Positions 11,922 to 24,700 of a stretch of 64,000 nucleotides of DNA are shown one piece after another. A program made the position numbers and the translations under genes. The notes below the pieces were generated by a model. It ran no database searches. It was given only the letters and a program-made list of their open reading frames with translations, and was not told the DNA's origin. Every line of letters begins with the position of its first letter. The stretch's first letter is position 1. The stretch is from Xestospongia muta. Taxonomy: Eukaryota; Porifera; Demospongiae; Haplosclerida; Petrosiidae. The stretch lies in NCBI GenBank assembly GCA_963693285.1, contig OY848923.1, positions 3,172,038 through 3,236,037 on the forward strand, written 5' to 3'.

Positions 11922-13145
11922 TTACCATGTTGTATATTGTTTACAGTCATGTTGGATACTATACCATTGTTCAATGTCATCATATACTGTTATACATTGA
12001 TTAGGCTCATACAGTTTGTTGCACACATCACAAGGAACACGATAGGTCCCACCATCTATTATAGTCCAATCATCTCTCCATTTAAAGAACTTATTATAAA
12101 GTTGAGGATTGTTGCCTATTTTTTTCAGGTAATTGGCAAGATCAATTGCTCTCTTAAAATCAAGTCCATTAATGAAAAAATTGGGAGGAATGACTTCAGG
12201 ATTTGATAGATTTGCTCCTGATATTATTACTGGAACTATTTCATTCTTTAAAGCATTTCTGTAGGTTTTTTCTGTATTATAATCTTCACATACAGAATTC
12301 TCAAAAGCCAAATAAAATTTGTACTTTGGTAACAAAAAGAAACAGTTCGGTTTACATGATTTCCCATATTTACCATAAACGTCAACATCAATATATTTCT
12401 TTAACTTCCTTAATGCATGTAAATGAGGAGGTTTACAATTACTTATAAAAGCAATTGCTGTTTTAGTTCTGTTTTCAAGGTAGTTTTTATTAGAATCATA
12501 ACCATTTTTAAACTTTCCAGGAACTATGAAGAAATAAGTTTCTCTAATATCAGAACTAAACTTGTATGTCATTGTCCAGTTAAATAGAGATCTGGAATAT
12601 CGGATAAATTCATCATATCCATAAATACATGGTGGTGCCTCTTTAGTGTAGAAAATCCACCTCTGGTGTGGAGGTCGACTCATATTACTGGCAGAAATAA
12701 TACTTCTTAATAAATTACCTTCTGGAATATGAAAAACTACAGCACTGCTATTAGAATAAAGATTCTTGTCACCAGTAAGAAAACACTTGTTTCTGTTATG
12801 TCCACATGTTATAGGTCTACTATTTCCAAGATATTTAACAAAATTTTTGCCAAACCAAGTTGTCCATAACAAAATGATTTTCCCATTACTACCAACTGTA
12901 GTATTGTTATCAGAAATTGAAGTACTTACGTTTCTACAACCATAAATTTTCTTAACAGGAAGTACCTTTGGTTGGAAGATATTTTGAGATACTGTATTAT
13001 CAGGACGATTCCGTGATAGTGGTCGAAATGATGTCGTTTTCATGGCGACGACGACGAACACGAACGATACCGCCAAAGTCAGAACATACAGGATTATAAC
13101 CTTTCTCCATTTTAAATAGAAGAATTCAGAGTTAACAAGCATCAT
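11922..13145 (-). CDS. Alpha-1,3-fucosyltransferase-like, GT10 family (copy 2)
   Basis: Intact intronless frame of 407 residues with the same type II layout: membrane helix at about 16-34, GT10 N-terminal domain from about 90, C-terminal GT10 domain from about 225. The signature keeps FENS at 281-284, but the following block reads EDYNTEK instead of EDYITEK. It is the only copy with an asparagine there, and this creates an extra N-x-T sequon. It also has KYGKSC where the other copies have KCGKSC or KCGKPC, so a conserved cysteine is lost. Its N-terminal half is closest to copies 4 and 5, while part of the catalytic half resembles copy 1. Activity is less certain than for the other copies because of the motif change. 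Confidence 0.85.
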   Translation of the reverse strand: MMLVNSEFFYLKWRKVIILYVLTLAVSFVFVVVAMKTTSFRPLSRNRPDNTVSQNIFQPKVLPVKKIYGCRNVSTSISDNNTTVGSNGKIILLWTTWFGKNFVKYLGNSRPITCGHNRNKCFLTGDKNLYSNSSAVVFHIPEGNLLRSIISASNMSRPPHQRWIFYTKEAPPCIYGYDEFIRYSRSLFNWTMTYKFSSDIRETYFFIVPGKFKNGYDSNKNYLENRTKTAIAFISNCKPPHLHALRKLKKYIDVDVYGKYGKSCKPNCFFLLPKYKFYLAFENSVCEDYNTEKTYRNALKNEIVPVIISGANLSNPEVIPPNFFINGLDFKRAIDLANYLKKIGNNPQLYNKFFKWRDDWTIIDGGTYRVPCDVCNKLYEPNQCITVYDDIEQWYSIQHDCKQYTTW

Positions 13146-13220
13146 GTATAATAGACTCTGTGATCAAATTCCAAGTTTCTAATCTCCTACCTTTATAGTT
13201 AACTCTTTAATTTTTTATTA

Positions 13221-13347
13221 GGCAGTGTCTATTTGTCCGGCAGGAAATGTATACTTTGTTGTGTATTAAGCTGATCCCCACCCCCTAAACCTTAACCTAC
13301 TTTACACAACAAAGTATACATTACCTGCCGGACAAATAAACACTACG
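13221..13347. mobile_element. MITE, second copy, opposite orientation
   Basis: 127 bp, with inverted ends GGCAGTGTCTATTTGTCCGG and its near-complement. It is bounded by the duplication TTTTTATTA (13,212-13,220 and 13,348-13,356). The matching position in unit 4, near 52,320-52,335, has a single TTTTTATTA and no element. It sits just upstream of fucosyltransferase gene 2, so it could affect the promoter, but nothing shows this. Confidence 0.92.
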
Positions 13348-13356
13348 TTTTTATTA

Positions 13357-14085
13357 ATCAACTGGAAGTGTATAAATATGAATATTTGGACCACAGTTGC
13401 CACGGTTACATTCACTAAACATGGCTGTTTATAGACTACAACGAGAAACTTATTCAAATTTTTAACCCTTTACATTGACACTAGCACAATCATCGCATGC
13501 ACACTGGCTTCATATGCGCTGTTTCTTACGCTAAATTGTTTCTTAGTCTAAACTACTGAAAATATCTTTATACAACTTCCAGATATTAAAACTTGGTAAA
13601 AACAACCAATCACTGAAAAATCACAAATTAATTATATACACCTTTCACCACATTGCATATATATTGATAAGTTATTATATTAGTTACCTACACAGTGTGG
13701 ATTTAAAACACAGTCTATTAAGTGCTGTATTAATGTGAGATTGAGTATTTTTATGATCTACATCCACATTACATTAACATATCTTTTACATATAATTATT
13801 GTAGAGTATACAACATATATGAAAGATGTTATTATAATTAGGTACAATAATGTATTCATAAAACATTGTTCATTAGTGATCATGTTATGACAGGTAGTAA
13901 GTACATACAAATGATTTCTCTGAACTTATGCACTGAACAAAAAACGAATGACAATTTAAATATATATATACATGAACTTTACCCTACAAGAAACAAACTA
14001 ATATACACATCAAACAGGAAGTGAAATATTATAATTATATCAACATATTAATATTACAATCACAAGGATTAATAATCATAAAAAA
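13357..14085. other. Conserved 5' flank of fucosyltransferase gene 2
   Basis: Non-coding DNA shared with units 4 and 5. No feature beyond AT-rich sequence is seen. Confidence 0.5.
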
Positions 14086-16435
14086 TTAGTTACAACATTC
14101 CTCAACTTCTAGATTGAAAGGTAAGGTCCATAACAATAAACTGGTTTCCAGGTTCTATTAGAACACTGAACAAAGGAGGTGGTGGACGACGCGATCTCCG
14201 ACTGACCATGACCTTGTTCTAGGTTCAAGGGTGCATGAGTAGTTGATGTAGTGCATGAAAAAGGCAAATAATTGAAGTCATTTGACTCTTGATCATCACT
14301 GTTAAGGAAATAGTGATATCAAAGTTGATCAACATAAAACCTTTGAATGGTGCTAGAAGAAGTTTGTAATTGGTATGAAACAATAACAGAAATATGTGTT
14401 ACAGTGACAGTAATCCACTTGTCACGGCCCTTGAAATTTCTGCATACAAAACGATCCCCTATTGCAAATTTTCGAGAATGTCTAGTAACAGATGATAACT
14501 TGTCTTGTTTCTCAAGAACATTAGAAGATATATCTTGATGGAGTAGGTACAGGTGAGTATGTAGTCTCCAACCTATTAGTACTTCAGCAAATGAGAGACC
14601 AATAATACAATGAGGAGTGACCATTTGCCATTTTGGTACAAGGTCTATGTTGGACGGTGTACTGATAAGCTGACAACGCAGAAGACAATGTTAGAGAGAT
14701 GAAGGAAACATTTACTTTTCACTATTATCATCTGTTTTGTGAGCAAGGACAGCTCGTAGGCAATAAGGGATGCATCACATGAGAAAAGTAATATTATTGA
14801 ACTATTAAAATAGACAAGTAATGAGGAAGACTGAAGCCTTTAGTTTGTGCCCTAGACCACTTCAACTCGGTATTGTTACAGAGTAGGTTGTGTAATGGAA
14901 CTAAGATTGTTGACAGATTAGGGAAACACTTGTTATAATAATTGAGTAACCTAATAAAGACTTTAATTTGGTTATATTAGTAGGCTCTAAGGGCTTTTTA
15001 ATGGCTTTTGCCTTACTGCTTGAGGGGTGAAGGCCTTAACAATCAATGACATGACCAATGTATTCTACTGATTTTGTCATAAAGACACATTTTGACTTCT
15101 TCAGAGACAGTCCAATAGATTCTAATCACTCTAAAACTAGCCTAAATTATGCAAATGATCTTTTTCACCAACAACTTGAACTAGAATATCAATACTGAAA
15201 CAATCACTTATGAGTGTTGATTCTTGTCATTAATTTTTTTAATCATCATCAAGTAATATCTGCTGGTATACATGATTGAGATTAACATTTGAGAAATAGT
15301 TCCACTTGACTTGTAATCACTACAAATGCAAATATGTTTGTGTCATTTTTCAAAACAGGAACAATTGGCACAGCCCATTCTGAAAATGATACTGGTGTGA
15401 TAATACACAGAATTTCTAACCATTCTAAGTCTTTCTCAATTTTCTCTTTGAATAAATATGGTACCAGTCGAGTTTTGAAAAAACGAGGTTGAGCTGTAGG
15501 ATCTATGGTTAATTGAGTATGAAACCCTTTTAGTGTTCCCAGCTGATTGTGAAAAAGATTCTGATGTTTTGTAATAAGTTATGTAAAGCAGACAACATAT
15601 TGACAATGTGAATAGCAGACAAATTTAGTTTAACTTTCTCAAGCCAATTCTGTCTGATAAACTTGGACCCTGACATTTCATAACAATTAACAGAAGGATG
15701 TGACTCATATTCAACTTGGACATCTATGTATCCTAATACAACCAATTTTTCTCCTGTATAAGTGCGAAAAAAACATCTGTAGGGTTCAATTGGTCAGTAA
15801 CACAAAAATAGATAAACTTAAAATTAAATTTTAAGTATCTTCATTAATTATGAACAGGGAAGCCCCTCTGTCTAATCCCATTAGAAGGACTGCCTTGTTT
15901 ACATGGACTGTCGAAAGAATTAGGTTGGTCTTCTCTTTAACTGGGGAATCCAAAAGTTTATACAAATTACTGCCTTGTTGCTATGGAGACACATAAGGAG
16001 ATGGTGGAATTTCGCTAGAAAGGGCAGAGTCTTGTAATACGGAATGTGTAGCTTGACCTTTTGAGGTCTTCTTTGATACCTTCTTTGTTTTACTCCGACA
16101 AACCTTTGCAATATGGCCAACTTTGCCAGAATTACGACATTCGGCCTGTCAAAAACGACACGGAGTTTCATGATGATTGTTACCAGATTGATAACGTGAC
16201 GACGATTTAGATTTTTGTATTTGCAGACGTTGCACTGTTGCAGTAATTGGCGATTGTTTCTGTAACTCATTTATATCCCAAGCTGCAACTTGGATTGCCT
16301 GTTTAGTTTCAAGAGAACAGAGATTCCAACGGAAGCCGCAGACGGACATTCCAATTCCTATTTACAAAATCTTTTCCTCGCAACTTCGCGTATTTGAAAA
16401 TTCCAATTAAAGACCCAAATCATAGCTTTCAATTC
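14086..16435 (-). pseudogene. Decayed Ty3/gypsy element (relic 2)
   Basis: Minus-strand remnant with gag and zinc-knuckle pieces near 16,080-16,430, protease and reverse transcriptase fragments in the middle, and an integrase C-terminal tail near 14,320-14,620 that ends with a polypeptide reading YVDQL. Much of the RNase H and integrase core is deleted compared with relic 1. Stops are frequent. Confidence 0.78.
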
Positions 16436-16791
16436 CAATTGACTACCAGAAAAAATACTGACAGAAAAATGTGGTTACTCTATCACTAAGAGACATATTT
16501 GAAGGATTAGAGTCAAATTAGGTGTCAACCAAAAGCCAGAAGAATCATCTATTATGAAAATATGTGATACCATTCAGGTATAAGCAATAATAATATAGTT
16601 ATATTACTCAAAAAGTTAAAGCATTTATTTCTATTATAAGAAAAAATAACAATTTTCTGTTAGATTATTGGGACATAGATGTATGTGGAACTGATTGCGT
16701 ATTACTCATCAGTTAAATAAATGTCAGAAGGTTATACCTTATATATGTCCATTGTAGCTATTATAAATTATAATATTATAGAGATACAATG

Positions 16792-17977
16792 ATGGTTTTG
16801 TTACCTTTAATGGTTTCGGAAGGTTCACAAAAAAGGAGTAGGCAGAGATTTAAAAGAAGGATATATTATAGTAAGGTAAGTAAATTGTTTTCCATATTTT
16901 TAATATAATTTATAAAACCTTTGAGGGACCAAATTTTATTTGGCACTGTGATGGCTATGATAAATTAAAGCCATTTGGTATCACTATTCATGGCTGCATT
17001 GATGGGTATGTTGCTGATATCCATGATTCCTTTATTCTTTAATTTTTTAACATAGGTACTCATGAAGAATTATGTGGATGAAATGTGCAAGTACTAACAA
17101 TGATCCACACATCATTGCACAGTACTATTTAGATACAGTAAAAGCAATTAATGGTATAAGTTATGAAATAAGCTATAATATAAATTGATAACATATTTAG
17201 GTCTTTCTAGAGTAGTGAGAGCTGACAGAGGGACATAGAACTCAATAATCACCTTTATTCAACCAACATTAGAAAGTATTCATAATGATAGCTTGTCTGC
17301 TGGAATGAGTTTTAGATATAGTTGATCTAGCTCTAATCAGGTAAATACTTTAAATGAAACTTAAAAACATTGCAAATTATATAGAGAATTGAAGTTTGAT
17401 GGGCCTTCTTGAGATGCAATTGACTGACTGGTGCATTCAATTTTTCCATGTAAGCTAAATCTTGCATATAGAGGTGTTATTATTTATTATAATAAATTGC
17501 CAGGATTTCATTATCAATGGCTCCTTTGATGATTCTTTGGAATACACACTGTGAGTTCGTAATAATAAACACTTAGCAATTACTCAAACAAATGTTGTTC
17601 AATTTATAGTGAGACATCACGTTATTTTTTTGGACCAATAATTGAGAAGGAACTAGATGTTGTGGAATCATCACTATATTAGAAAAAGCAAATATTGTGA
17701 AACTATAGGTGGAATTCCTGAGATACTTTATTTTTAACCAGAACAATATGTTAAGTGTTATATGTTTGAAGTTATCATAAATTTAAAACTTAAACTAGGA
17801 ACCACAGACTACAAATGCATACTTGATTATGCGTTGTTACAGTATGCAAAAAATAATTATGGACACAAATCATCTTTAGTCTCGGATGAATTTAGAGTCT
17901 ATCCTGAGACGTTTAAACTTGATGAAAGTTTTAGTACACCCACCACACTAAATGAGGTACTCCATTTATTTTTGTAG
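16792..17977 (+). pseudogene. Decayed integrase-core gene (relic 2, longest copy)
   Basis: It contains all parts seen in relic 1, plus a later exon near 17,395-17,450 that reads like the family's I-E-S-W-W-x-F-L-R block, and a C-terminal piece with WNHHYIRKSKY, G-G-I-P-E and a final open stretch at 17,762-17,977. These correspond to the region after the catalytic core in related proteins (from memory). At least two in-frame stops and one frameshift interrupt it. Introns are 50-70 bp with GT-AG ends. Confidence 0.7.
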
Positions 17978-18491
17978 TTATTACAAGATATTGAAATTAT
18001 GAAAAAATAATTTTTAATTAGTAAACTCAATGATATTAAATACGGAATAGTACAGAGTCATGTCTCTTAATCCACACACGTAGTTTAATTCTTAAAGTAT
18101 GCCAACTCTAGCACAAAGTCCAAATTTAATTGGAATCCAAATTGTATTTCAACACATAATGGGCACTCAAGAATTGGATCTTGATAATAAACAATTATAT
18201 CATCGGTAGTATGCAATCTGTCTCCTCTAAAGGTGCAAGAACTCCTTTTGATAGTCAACACAATTTTTTATGCAGTCCTAGTGTATCCTGTTAAAATTAT
18301 ATCACTATTCATATGTTACATTAAATGTACATATTCTTACTGAGTGGTTCTGTCTTGGCTAGATCCTCTTAAGCTGATACAGAAGAATCAGTGACAAGTG
18401 TTTTTAATATGTTGCTATAAAAATATAAAATCTTAATAGAACCATTTATTGTATGTAACTTACTTTAGTAAATGTAAGGGTGGTTCTTGAT
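17978..18491. other. Intergenic, one unexplained minus-strand open stretch
   Basis: AT-rich DNA. On the minus strand about 18,085-18,285 reads openly for roughly 65 codons and includes CPLC, but it has no clear start and no family I recognise. It may be another transposon fragment. Confidence 0.35.
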
Positions 18492-18647
18492 GTAACTTGA
18501 CTATGATGACATCATAATGAAATGACACATAGTGATGTCATCATATTGAGACATCATCTAAACCCTAAACCAAACCTAGAATTATTAACTCTATGACACA
18601 TAGTGATGTCATCATAGGACATGTTGTTACATCATCAGTCAAGTTAC
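18492..18647. mobile_element. Small MITE-like inverted-repeat element
   Basis: GTAACTTGAC at the left end is matched by GTCAAGTTAC at the right end. Inside, a TGACACATAGTGATGTCATC block occurs twice in direct orientation (near 18,523 and 18,593). No coding capacity. The target duplication is not clear. Confidence 0.7.
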
Positions 18648-19033
18648 ACCAATGCATGTACATGTATATGTGTTAACTAACTGATCATATATCATCATTG
18701 GTCTACTATTATGATCTGGTATATCTGCTTCTCTCAGATACTTCAGAACAAACTGTACAAACTTATCAACATAAGGAACATATTTAGTTTATCAGTCTTG
18801 ATAATATACATGTGATGTATAGAGTAAACTTGTCTTTACTGGAAATAAAATAAAATGAGATTTAATAAATTGTTTGCATTGTTATTGATCGTTTAAATAA
18901 AAAATTCGGTCAAAGGGTAGCGCGTTAAATAGAGTTAGTTTTAAATAATTCATAGCTGTTGTGTTCCAGAGTGCTCGACTAGAATCAGATCCGATAGAGT
19001 GTCGCATTTATCTTTTTTCTCTTCCTGTAAAGA

Positions 19034-19295
19034 ATGAAATCAAACTTTCTTCCAGAGATGTGTAACAATCGAGTTTATTGTGTGCGGTTGGCTCTTCAAA
19101 GTAGCAGTTGTGATTGTCCAGCCGGTCAAGGATCTACTGGAAGTTGCAAGCATATTGAAGTATTGGCATATGCTCTTGCAGACTTCTTCAGATTTAGAAC
19201 ATCACCTGAATACATCACATACATTACAGCAGTGGAATCGTCCACGTGCTCGTAAAGTAGAGCCAATTCCAGTTGATAAGTTGGGAGATAGATGA
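19034..19295 (+). pseudogene. SWIM-type zinc finger fragment
   Basis: The frame from 19,034 contains CDCPAGQGSTGSCKHI, the C-x-C-xn-C-x-H pattern of SWIM fingers. These are usually DNA- or protein-binding modules in transposase-associated proteins. After about 50 residues the reading continues in another frame (WNRPRARKVEPIPVDKLGDR, to 19,295), so a frameshift lies between. It sits inside the TIR element and is followed by the YqaJ-like part, an order I know from similar elements in invertebrates. Confidence 0.7.
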
Positions 19296-19659
19296 CCCAA
19301 ATTACTTCCTTGAAAAGTTCGAGATAAAGGATCGCAGATGATATATGATCCTTGACCATTACATCTTCAGCAACCTGATGCTAAGACTATTGAAAACCTT
19401 CGTTGTGACCTTTTCAGCATCAATGTGGCTTCACTAATACACTATAGTTCCATCCGTCAAAAAGATTACGCAAGATCATCCTTACAGTTCTCAGTCAGGA
19501 TGGTGACTTGTATTTAGTGAGTACATCTCTGTTTGTAGCACAGAAGATTTTCCAAATGTATCTGAAGCCATTACAGTTGAAGCTATGAGGACATTTGGAG
19601 AAGTTGTGTTTTGATAATAAAGAAAGACAGATGTTGGAAGATAAGACAATGACTCAAAA

Positions 19660-20190
19660 TTCTAAATCATTATGGTTTCAAGCTCATCAACGTAACATAG
19701 AATAACTGTCTCCAAATGTGGACGAATAATAGAGCAAAAGGAAAAAACAAAAGCCCTACTTTAGTTTGTCAATTATGCTAAGCCAATGTTACACCTTCCC
19801 AAAGCTATTCAGTGGACTAAGGACAACGAAGAAAAAGCTTGCCAAATGTATTAGGAGTATATGCGAAGAAACGTCACAAAAAACTTAAAATAAACAAAGC
19901 TGGTTTTATTGTTTACCCAACAAAAGTCTGGTTAGATGCTTCACCTGATGGTTGAACCACTGAGCATAAACCACCAGTATTACCACCAGATACAACTTCA
20001 GCTGTATGTAGCATCAGATAAAGCCAAGTGGTGTGAGTTTGTGTTTACATTGTAAGGCGTTTATGTGGAACGTATTGAACCTCACAAGTTTTGGGAAGAA
20101 CAAATTGTTCCCCAATTAGATGAATATTACTTTAAGCACATTTTAACTGACTTGTTATATCCCCAATGTAAACTAAGTATTATCTTTATA
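19660..20190 (+). pseudogene. YqaJ-like viral-recombinase/exonuclease domain fragment
   Basis: Pieces in several frames give a recognisable YqaJ-type nuclease: SLWFQAHQRNI, then VSKCGRIIEQKEKTKALL, then AIQWTKDNEEKAC, then DASPDG, and finally LYVASDKAKWCEFV. The S-P-D-G block and later parts correspond to the nuclease core. At least four in-frame stops and a frameshift make it non-functional. In intact elements this domain would act as a 5'-3' exonuclease; that role is family knowledge, not shown here. Confidence 0.7.
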
Positions 20191-20289
20191 TATAATTGAC
20201 ATTATATTTTATATCATTATTTACTATTAATCACTTATTCACTGATTATCATTTATCACAGATTTTCTAATTCAAATTAAAGGCAACAC

Positions 20290-20480
20290 ATATTAAATTC
20301 TGTCAGCAATTTCAGTCAATGAAGCTGGTATACTTTTATCAAATGTATATATGAAAGTTTTTGATCTTTTTCATAGCTCGTTCAACATGGATTCGTAGAG
20401 ACACAATGCCCAATGAGTAATTCATCGACTTTTTCTTTGTTCATCTCAGTTTGCGCAGCCATGTCTTTCATTTGTCCCTC
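20290..20480 (-). pseudogene. DDE_4-type transposase C-terminal fragment
   Basis: The minus strand reads RIHVERAMKKIKNFHIY in one frame, matching the conserved R-I-H-V-E-R-A block near the end of DDE_Tnp_4 transposases. The catalytic D and E residues upstream are missing. It lies against the right inverted repeat, where the end of the transposase gene is expected. Confidence 0.6.
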
Positions 20481-20603
20481 TTTATCTTCCAGATCTGGTC
20501 GAGCACTCTGGAACACAACAGCAATGAACCATTGCAAAACTACACTCTATTTAACGCGCTGCCCTTTGACCGGATTTTTTATTTAAACGATCAATAATAA
20601 TGC

Positions 20604-21360
20604 ACACGTCCCATTCTCTTATTCTAGTCATTAGTTATTACCTCATTCAATAATCTATCCATTTTACTATCTGACATCTATCAAATTCTCTATCTGTACA
20701 TTTGTCTGATATTGATCAACATATTTCACAATGGTTATGTATGAACAGATCATTGGGAAACAATGAAGTTAAATCTCTTTTTATTATAACAATTTTTAAA
20801 CTCAACAACATAGCAACTAGAAGATATTGATTTAAATATTTTAACCTACAAATTAGCTCCTGACTTTCTGTCTTACAAATGGCAAACATAATTACACACA
20901 GTCATACTCTATAACGTCATAACTAGCCACACCTACTAAGACAACTTGCCCATATCATTTATCAATTCATTTACCCATTTAATTGTTCACTCAATGATCC
21001 ATCCATCCATTCATCCATCTATCCATCCATTTTTCAAGCCTGATCAGTTGATATTATCCATAATTACACATGACATAAGATAAATCCAGTCATATAATAT
21101 TTCCTTGTATCTTTACTCTAAGGTCATCTTAAAACCAGACTCAGGTAGGTAAATAAATATCTAATAAAGTAATACAACCAGTAACACACATACATGTACT
21201 AGCGTATTTGTTAAAGTCTTTTTAGTAATGATGAATGATGAATCAGAGAAAGAAAAAAGGTTCTGGAAGAACATTTCTGGAAGAGTCTAAAACAATAATT
21301 AACACCTCTAAATAAACATAATATAACAGGTTAATTAATCTCAAAAGTGTCATGCTTCAA
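20604..21360. other. Intergenic, no gene seen
   Basis: AT-rich DNA with a CATC/CCAT tetranucleotide tract near 21,000-21,030. Nothing else stands out. Confidence 0.6.
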
Positions 21361-21706
21361 TACACCTTCTCACTTGTAGACTGTTAAGTTCTTCAGGGGC
21401 ACTATCCCAGCCATCTCTCTCAACTTCTCAAACTTGATCCTTCCGAGCCCTTTTGTTAATATGTCCGCGATCATTTCACTCGTTTGACAATACTTCAGTT
21501 TAATGTTATTATTGTTCACCTGCTCTTGTATGAAGTGATACTTTATGTTGAAATGCTTCACTCTTCCATGAATCGAGGATTCTTTGCAATTGCAATAGCA
21601 GACTGGTTATTCTTGAAAATTGATACAGGCTCACTTATTCCAGTTAGATCTTAATTAAGTTGCTTAAACCAAACTGCTTCCTGTGCAGCTCGAAATAAAG
21701 CTATTA
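21361..21706 (-). pseudogene. Ty1/copia RNase H end fragment
   Basis: The minus strand encodes the end of a copia polyprotein: pieces of the N-Q-S-A block, then HFNIKYHFIQEQV and MIADILTKGL, which parallel the copia element at 31,806-32,618. Stops interrupt the upstream part. It lies about 40 bp from the first recognisable exon of the Ig/FN3 pseudogene and may have removed that gene's 5' end. Confidence 0.8.
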
Positions 21707-21745
21707 TATTCACTCACATTGAAATTTATATGTTTCTTTAATCAG

Positions 21746-24700
21746 TTGTATCTGCTGAGATAGCTGGTCCCAATACTCCATTGTCATATGGTTCCAATTT
21801 TAAAATAAAATGTACAGCCTTTTTATCTGTTGAACTTAATGAAGTAGAAATACAAGTGATGTGGATTGATCAGGATAGAAATCCTATTAATATGACTACT
21901 GCGGATTTGTCAGTTAATAGTGGATTAGATACTTACACATTACTGGATACTAATACATGCTCACTGGAATTGAACTTTAATAATATTCAAGCTTCTCAAG
22001 TTGGAAGATATGTATGTTGTTCAACATTTAGTGAATGGGACAGTGAGCCATTTATGCTAGCAAGACATTTTATTGTGTCTACACAAGGTTAGCATGCAGT
22101 TTCAGATCTTTGTTATATTTAGTGTATGTCATATTATAGTACCAGACCCAATTGTTAGTGCTCTTGTTACTCCTAAATTTGAACTAAATAACCATAACTT
22201 TGAGAGTGGTTTGGTTTCTCTGGTTTGTCTTGTTATCATAACATCACTTGATGTAGAACTAATGTCAATATTACGTGGTTTGGACCAAATGGAGTAGTAG
22301 TTTGTGACAATGTTCATTATATTATTGATAGTGGTCAGCTTAATAGTACAATGTATAGAAGTAGCTTAAATATCAATGATCTATCATTAACTAGAGACAA
22401 TGGAACACAGTATTACTGTTGAGCTCAACTTGGAGCAAATGATAGTTTTGTCTTCTTTTCATTTGTAATTCCTTCAGAAGCAACATCTGAAAATGTTACT
22501 GTTATAGTTGAAGGTACATGTGTCATACTATTAAATACTGTCACTTACATTTCATCTCTTGTAGCTATACCTTTACCTTCAGTGGAAATAATTGATATGA
22601 GGATTCCTATTGTGGATAAAATCTTCACTTTAACCTGTAATGCTACAGTACCAGATAATCTAGTAGGATTGGCTATCATTAAAGTTCTATAACTGTATAA
22701 TGAAACCATCAGAAATAATGTGACACTGATTTATAAAGGAGGCAAACTCTGCTACTTTGACATTTGTTCCTATCAGTCAGCATCAAGAGGGACTATATAC
22801 TTGTATAGCTACCATCAGTATACCTGGTATACCTCTACAAAGAAATACTAGCAGAGATTATACGTTCAGTACACTTGGTAAGATGTGATGGAAATAATTA
22901 TAGTAGCAATATCTTTGTTGTACTTATATAGGTAATCCTATTGTTAGTATTACTACATCTGGAACTAATATTGCTGGTAATATGTATAGCTTGTTATGTT
23001 CTGTGAGTGTGGTATTTGGTACACCAGATATCAATTGTTTTTATAGTGATGGGACAAAATTACTAAATGGCTCTGGAATCACTCAGACTTTAACTATGAT
23101 TTCTGAGACTAAGCAAACTTATGGACTCCAGTTTAATCCTTTGATATATACACATGGTGGTGAATACACTTGTGTAGCCAATCTTACTGTAATACGTGAT
23201 TATAACACATTTATTGGAGTTAGCAATGTAACAATAACTGTTTATGTCAAAAGTAAGTTTAATACTATAACAAAAATTAAATTTTGTTCTCCATGTTTCT
23301 TTACTAGTACCAGCTCCAACTGTCTCTATAACTCCTGGTAGTTTACTTATGTTCACTCGTGCTACTCAACAATATTTGTCTTGTAATGTCAATTTCAGTG
23401 ATCCTATTCCTCCTACACCAAATGTTACTATTTACTTAAAGAAGAATGGACAACCAGTAGATCTGTCTAATTCTAGGATTAACAAGACCTTGACAAGCAA
23501 TAACAATGTCGATTAGGCAACACTGAGATTACTCCTGTAGACACTGATGATGTTGGTAATTATACTTGTACTGGAAGTGTTAGTTCAATAGAGTCTGGAT
23601 TTAATTTTGAAGTGGAACCTTTTATTATTGGTAGTAGTAATTTTGCACTAAATGAACTGATAGTACAAGGTCAGTATGTTGGTTTGCTATTCTACTAATT
23701 AAATCTTTCTTTATTTTAGATGAACCAGCTCCAGTAATCAACGTAATTGCCATTGGTACTGGTGCTATAGGAGAGAGCTATTCTGTATTGTGTTCAGTAG
23801 ATGTGGATGATAACCTCTATAATATTTGTTGTCAATACTACTATAATCAAGATTGGAGATGTGGTTAATTTTTCTATGAACTTTGGAGATAACAATGTGT
23901 CTATATCCTACACTTCACTGATGACATCACATAGTGGACAGTATCAATGTCCAGTGAACATCAGTCAGACTGATATCAGTTACCAAATCTCTTATGTTAA
24001 AACTTTTACTATTAATACTACTAGTAAGTTAAAAACATTCTATAAGTGTCATGTGATGTACTACCAGACTATTAGAGTAATCCGTAATTGTTTTTACTTC
24101 TAGTTCCACAACCAGATGTTACTTTGTCTATTGATAATGTTGATCAAAGTTCACTAATAGAGGCAACATATCTTAATATAGTATGTACTGTAAACATCAT
24201 TAATACCGTTAATACTGGAGTTAGTGTTGAGGTTGAGTGGTTTCATAATGGTGGTTCTCCTCTTACTAATAGCAGTAACTATACTATTAATTCATTAACT
24301 ATATTAGGATCACACATGTACACTAGTACATTACGTATTGAAAGTTTGAGTAGCACTAGAGACAATGGTGCTATGTACTATTGTACTGTGAGTGTTCTAC
24401 CATCTCCTGTATCTTCTTATATTACTGGTAATGAGAATAGCAACAGTCTTACACTAAATGTGGCAGGTATAATACTTAATATTGCACATGTATAAACAGT
24501 ATTATTGTTATTAATTAAGTTAATTTATAGATTTCACTACTGATCATGTGATAGTTGACATTCTATTTCCAACCACACCCACTGCTGGAAACCAATTCAC
24601 TATGACATGTAATATCAGTATACCTGAGAGACTAGTACTTGACCATTCTAGAGTTTTAGTTGTATGAAGCTATAATTTAGCTGGAATTCAAAAAGTTAAA

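Larger units (their letters stand above)
10961..17980. repeat. Amplified unit 2
   Basis: Same order as unit 1: fucosyltransferase (minus), gypsy relic (minus), integrase relic (plus). It has the longest surviving integrase relic of the five, running to about 17,977. To its right the unit repeats stop and unrelated DNA follows until about 39,370. Confidence 0.8.
18876..20603. mobile_element. Decayed DNA transposon with about 105-bp terminal inverted repeats
   Basis: The left end (18,876-18,979) and right end (20,499-20,603) are inverted copies of each other. They include TTATTGATCGTTTAAATAAA, a GCGCGTTAAATAGAGT run and GTTCCAGAGTGCTCGAC. Between them lie a SWIM finger and a YqaJ-like nuclease on the plus strand, and a transposase tail on the minus strand, all broken. 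This is a shortened, dead copy of a larger element. The target duplication is uncertain. Confidence 0.85.
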
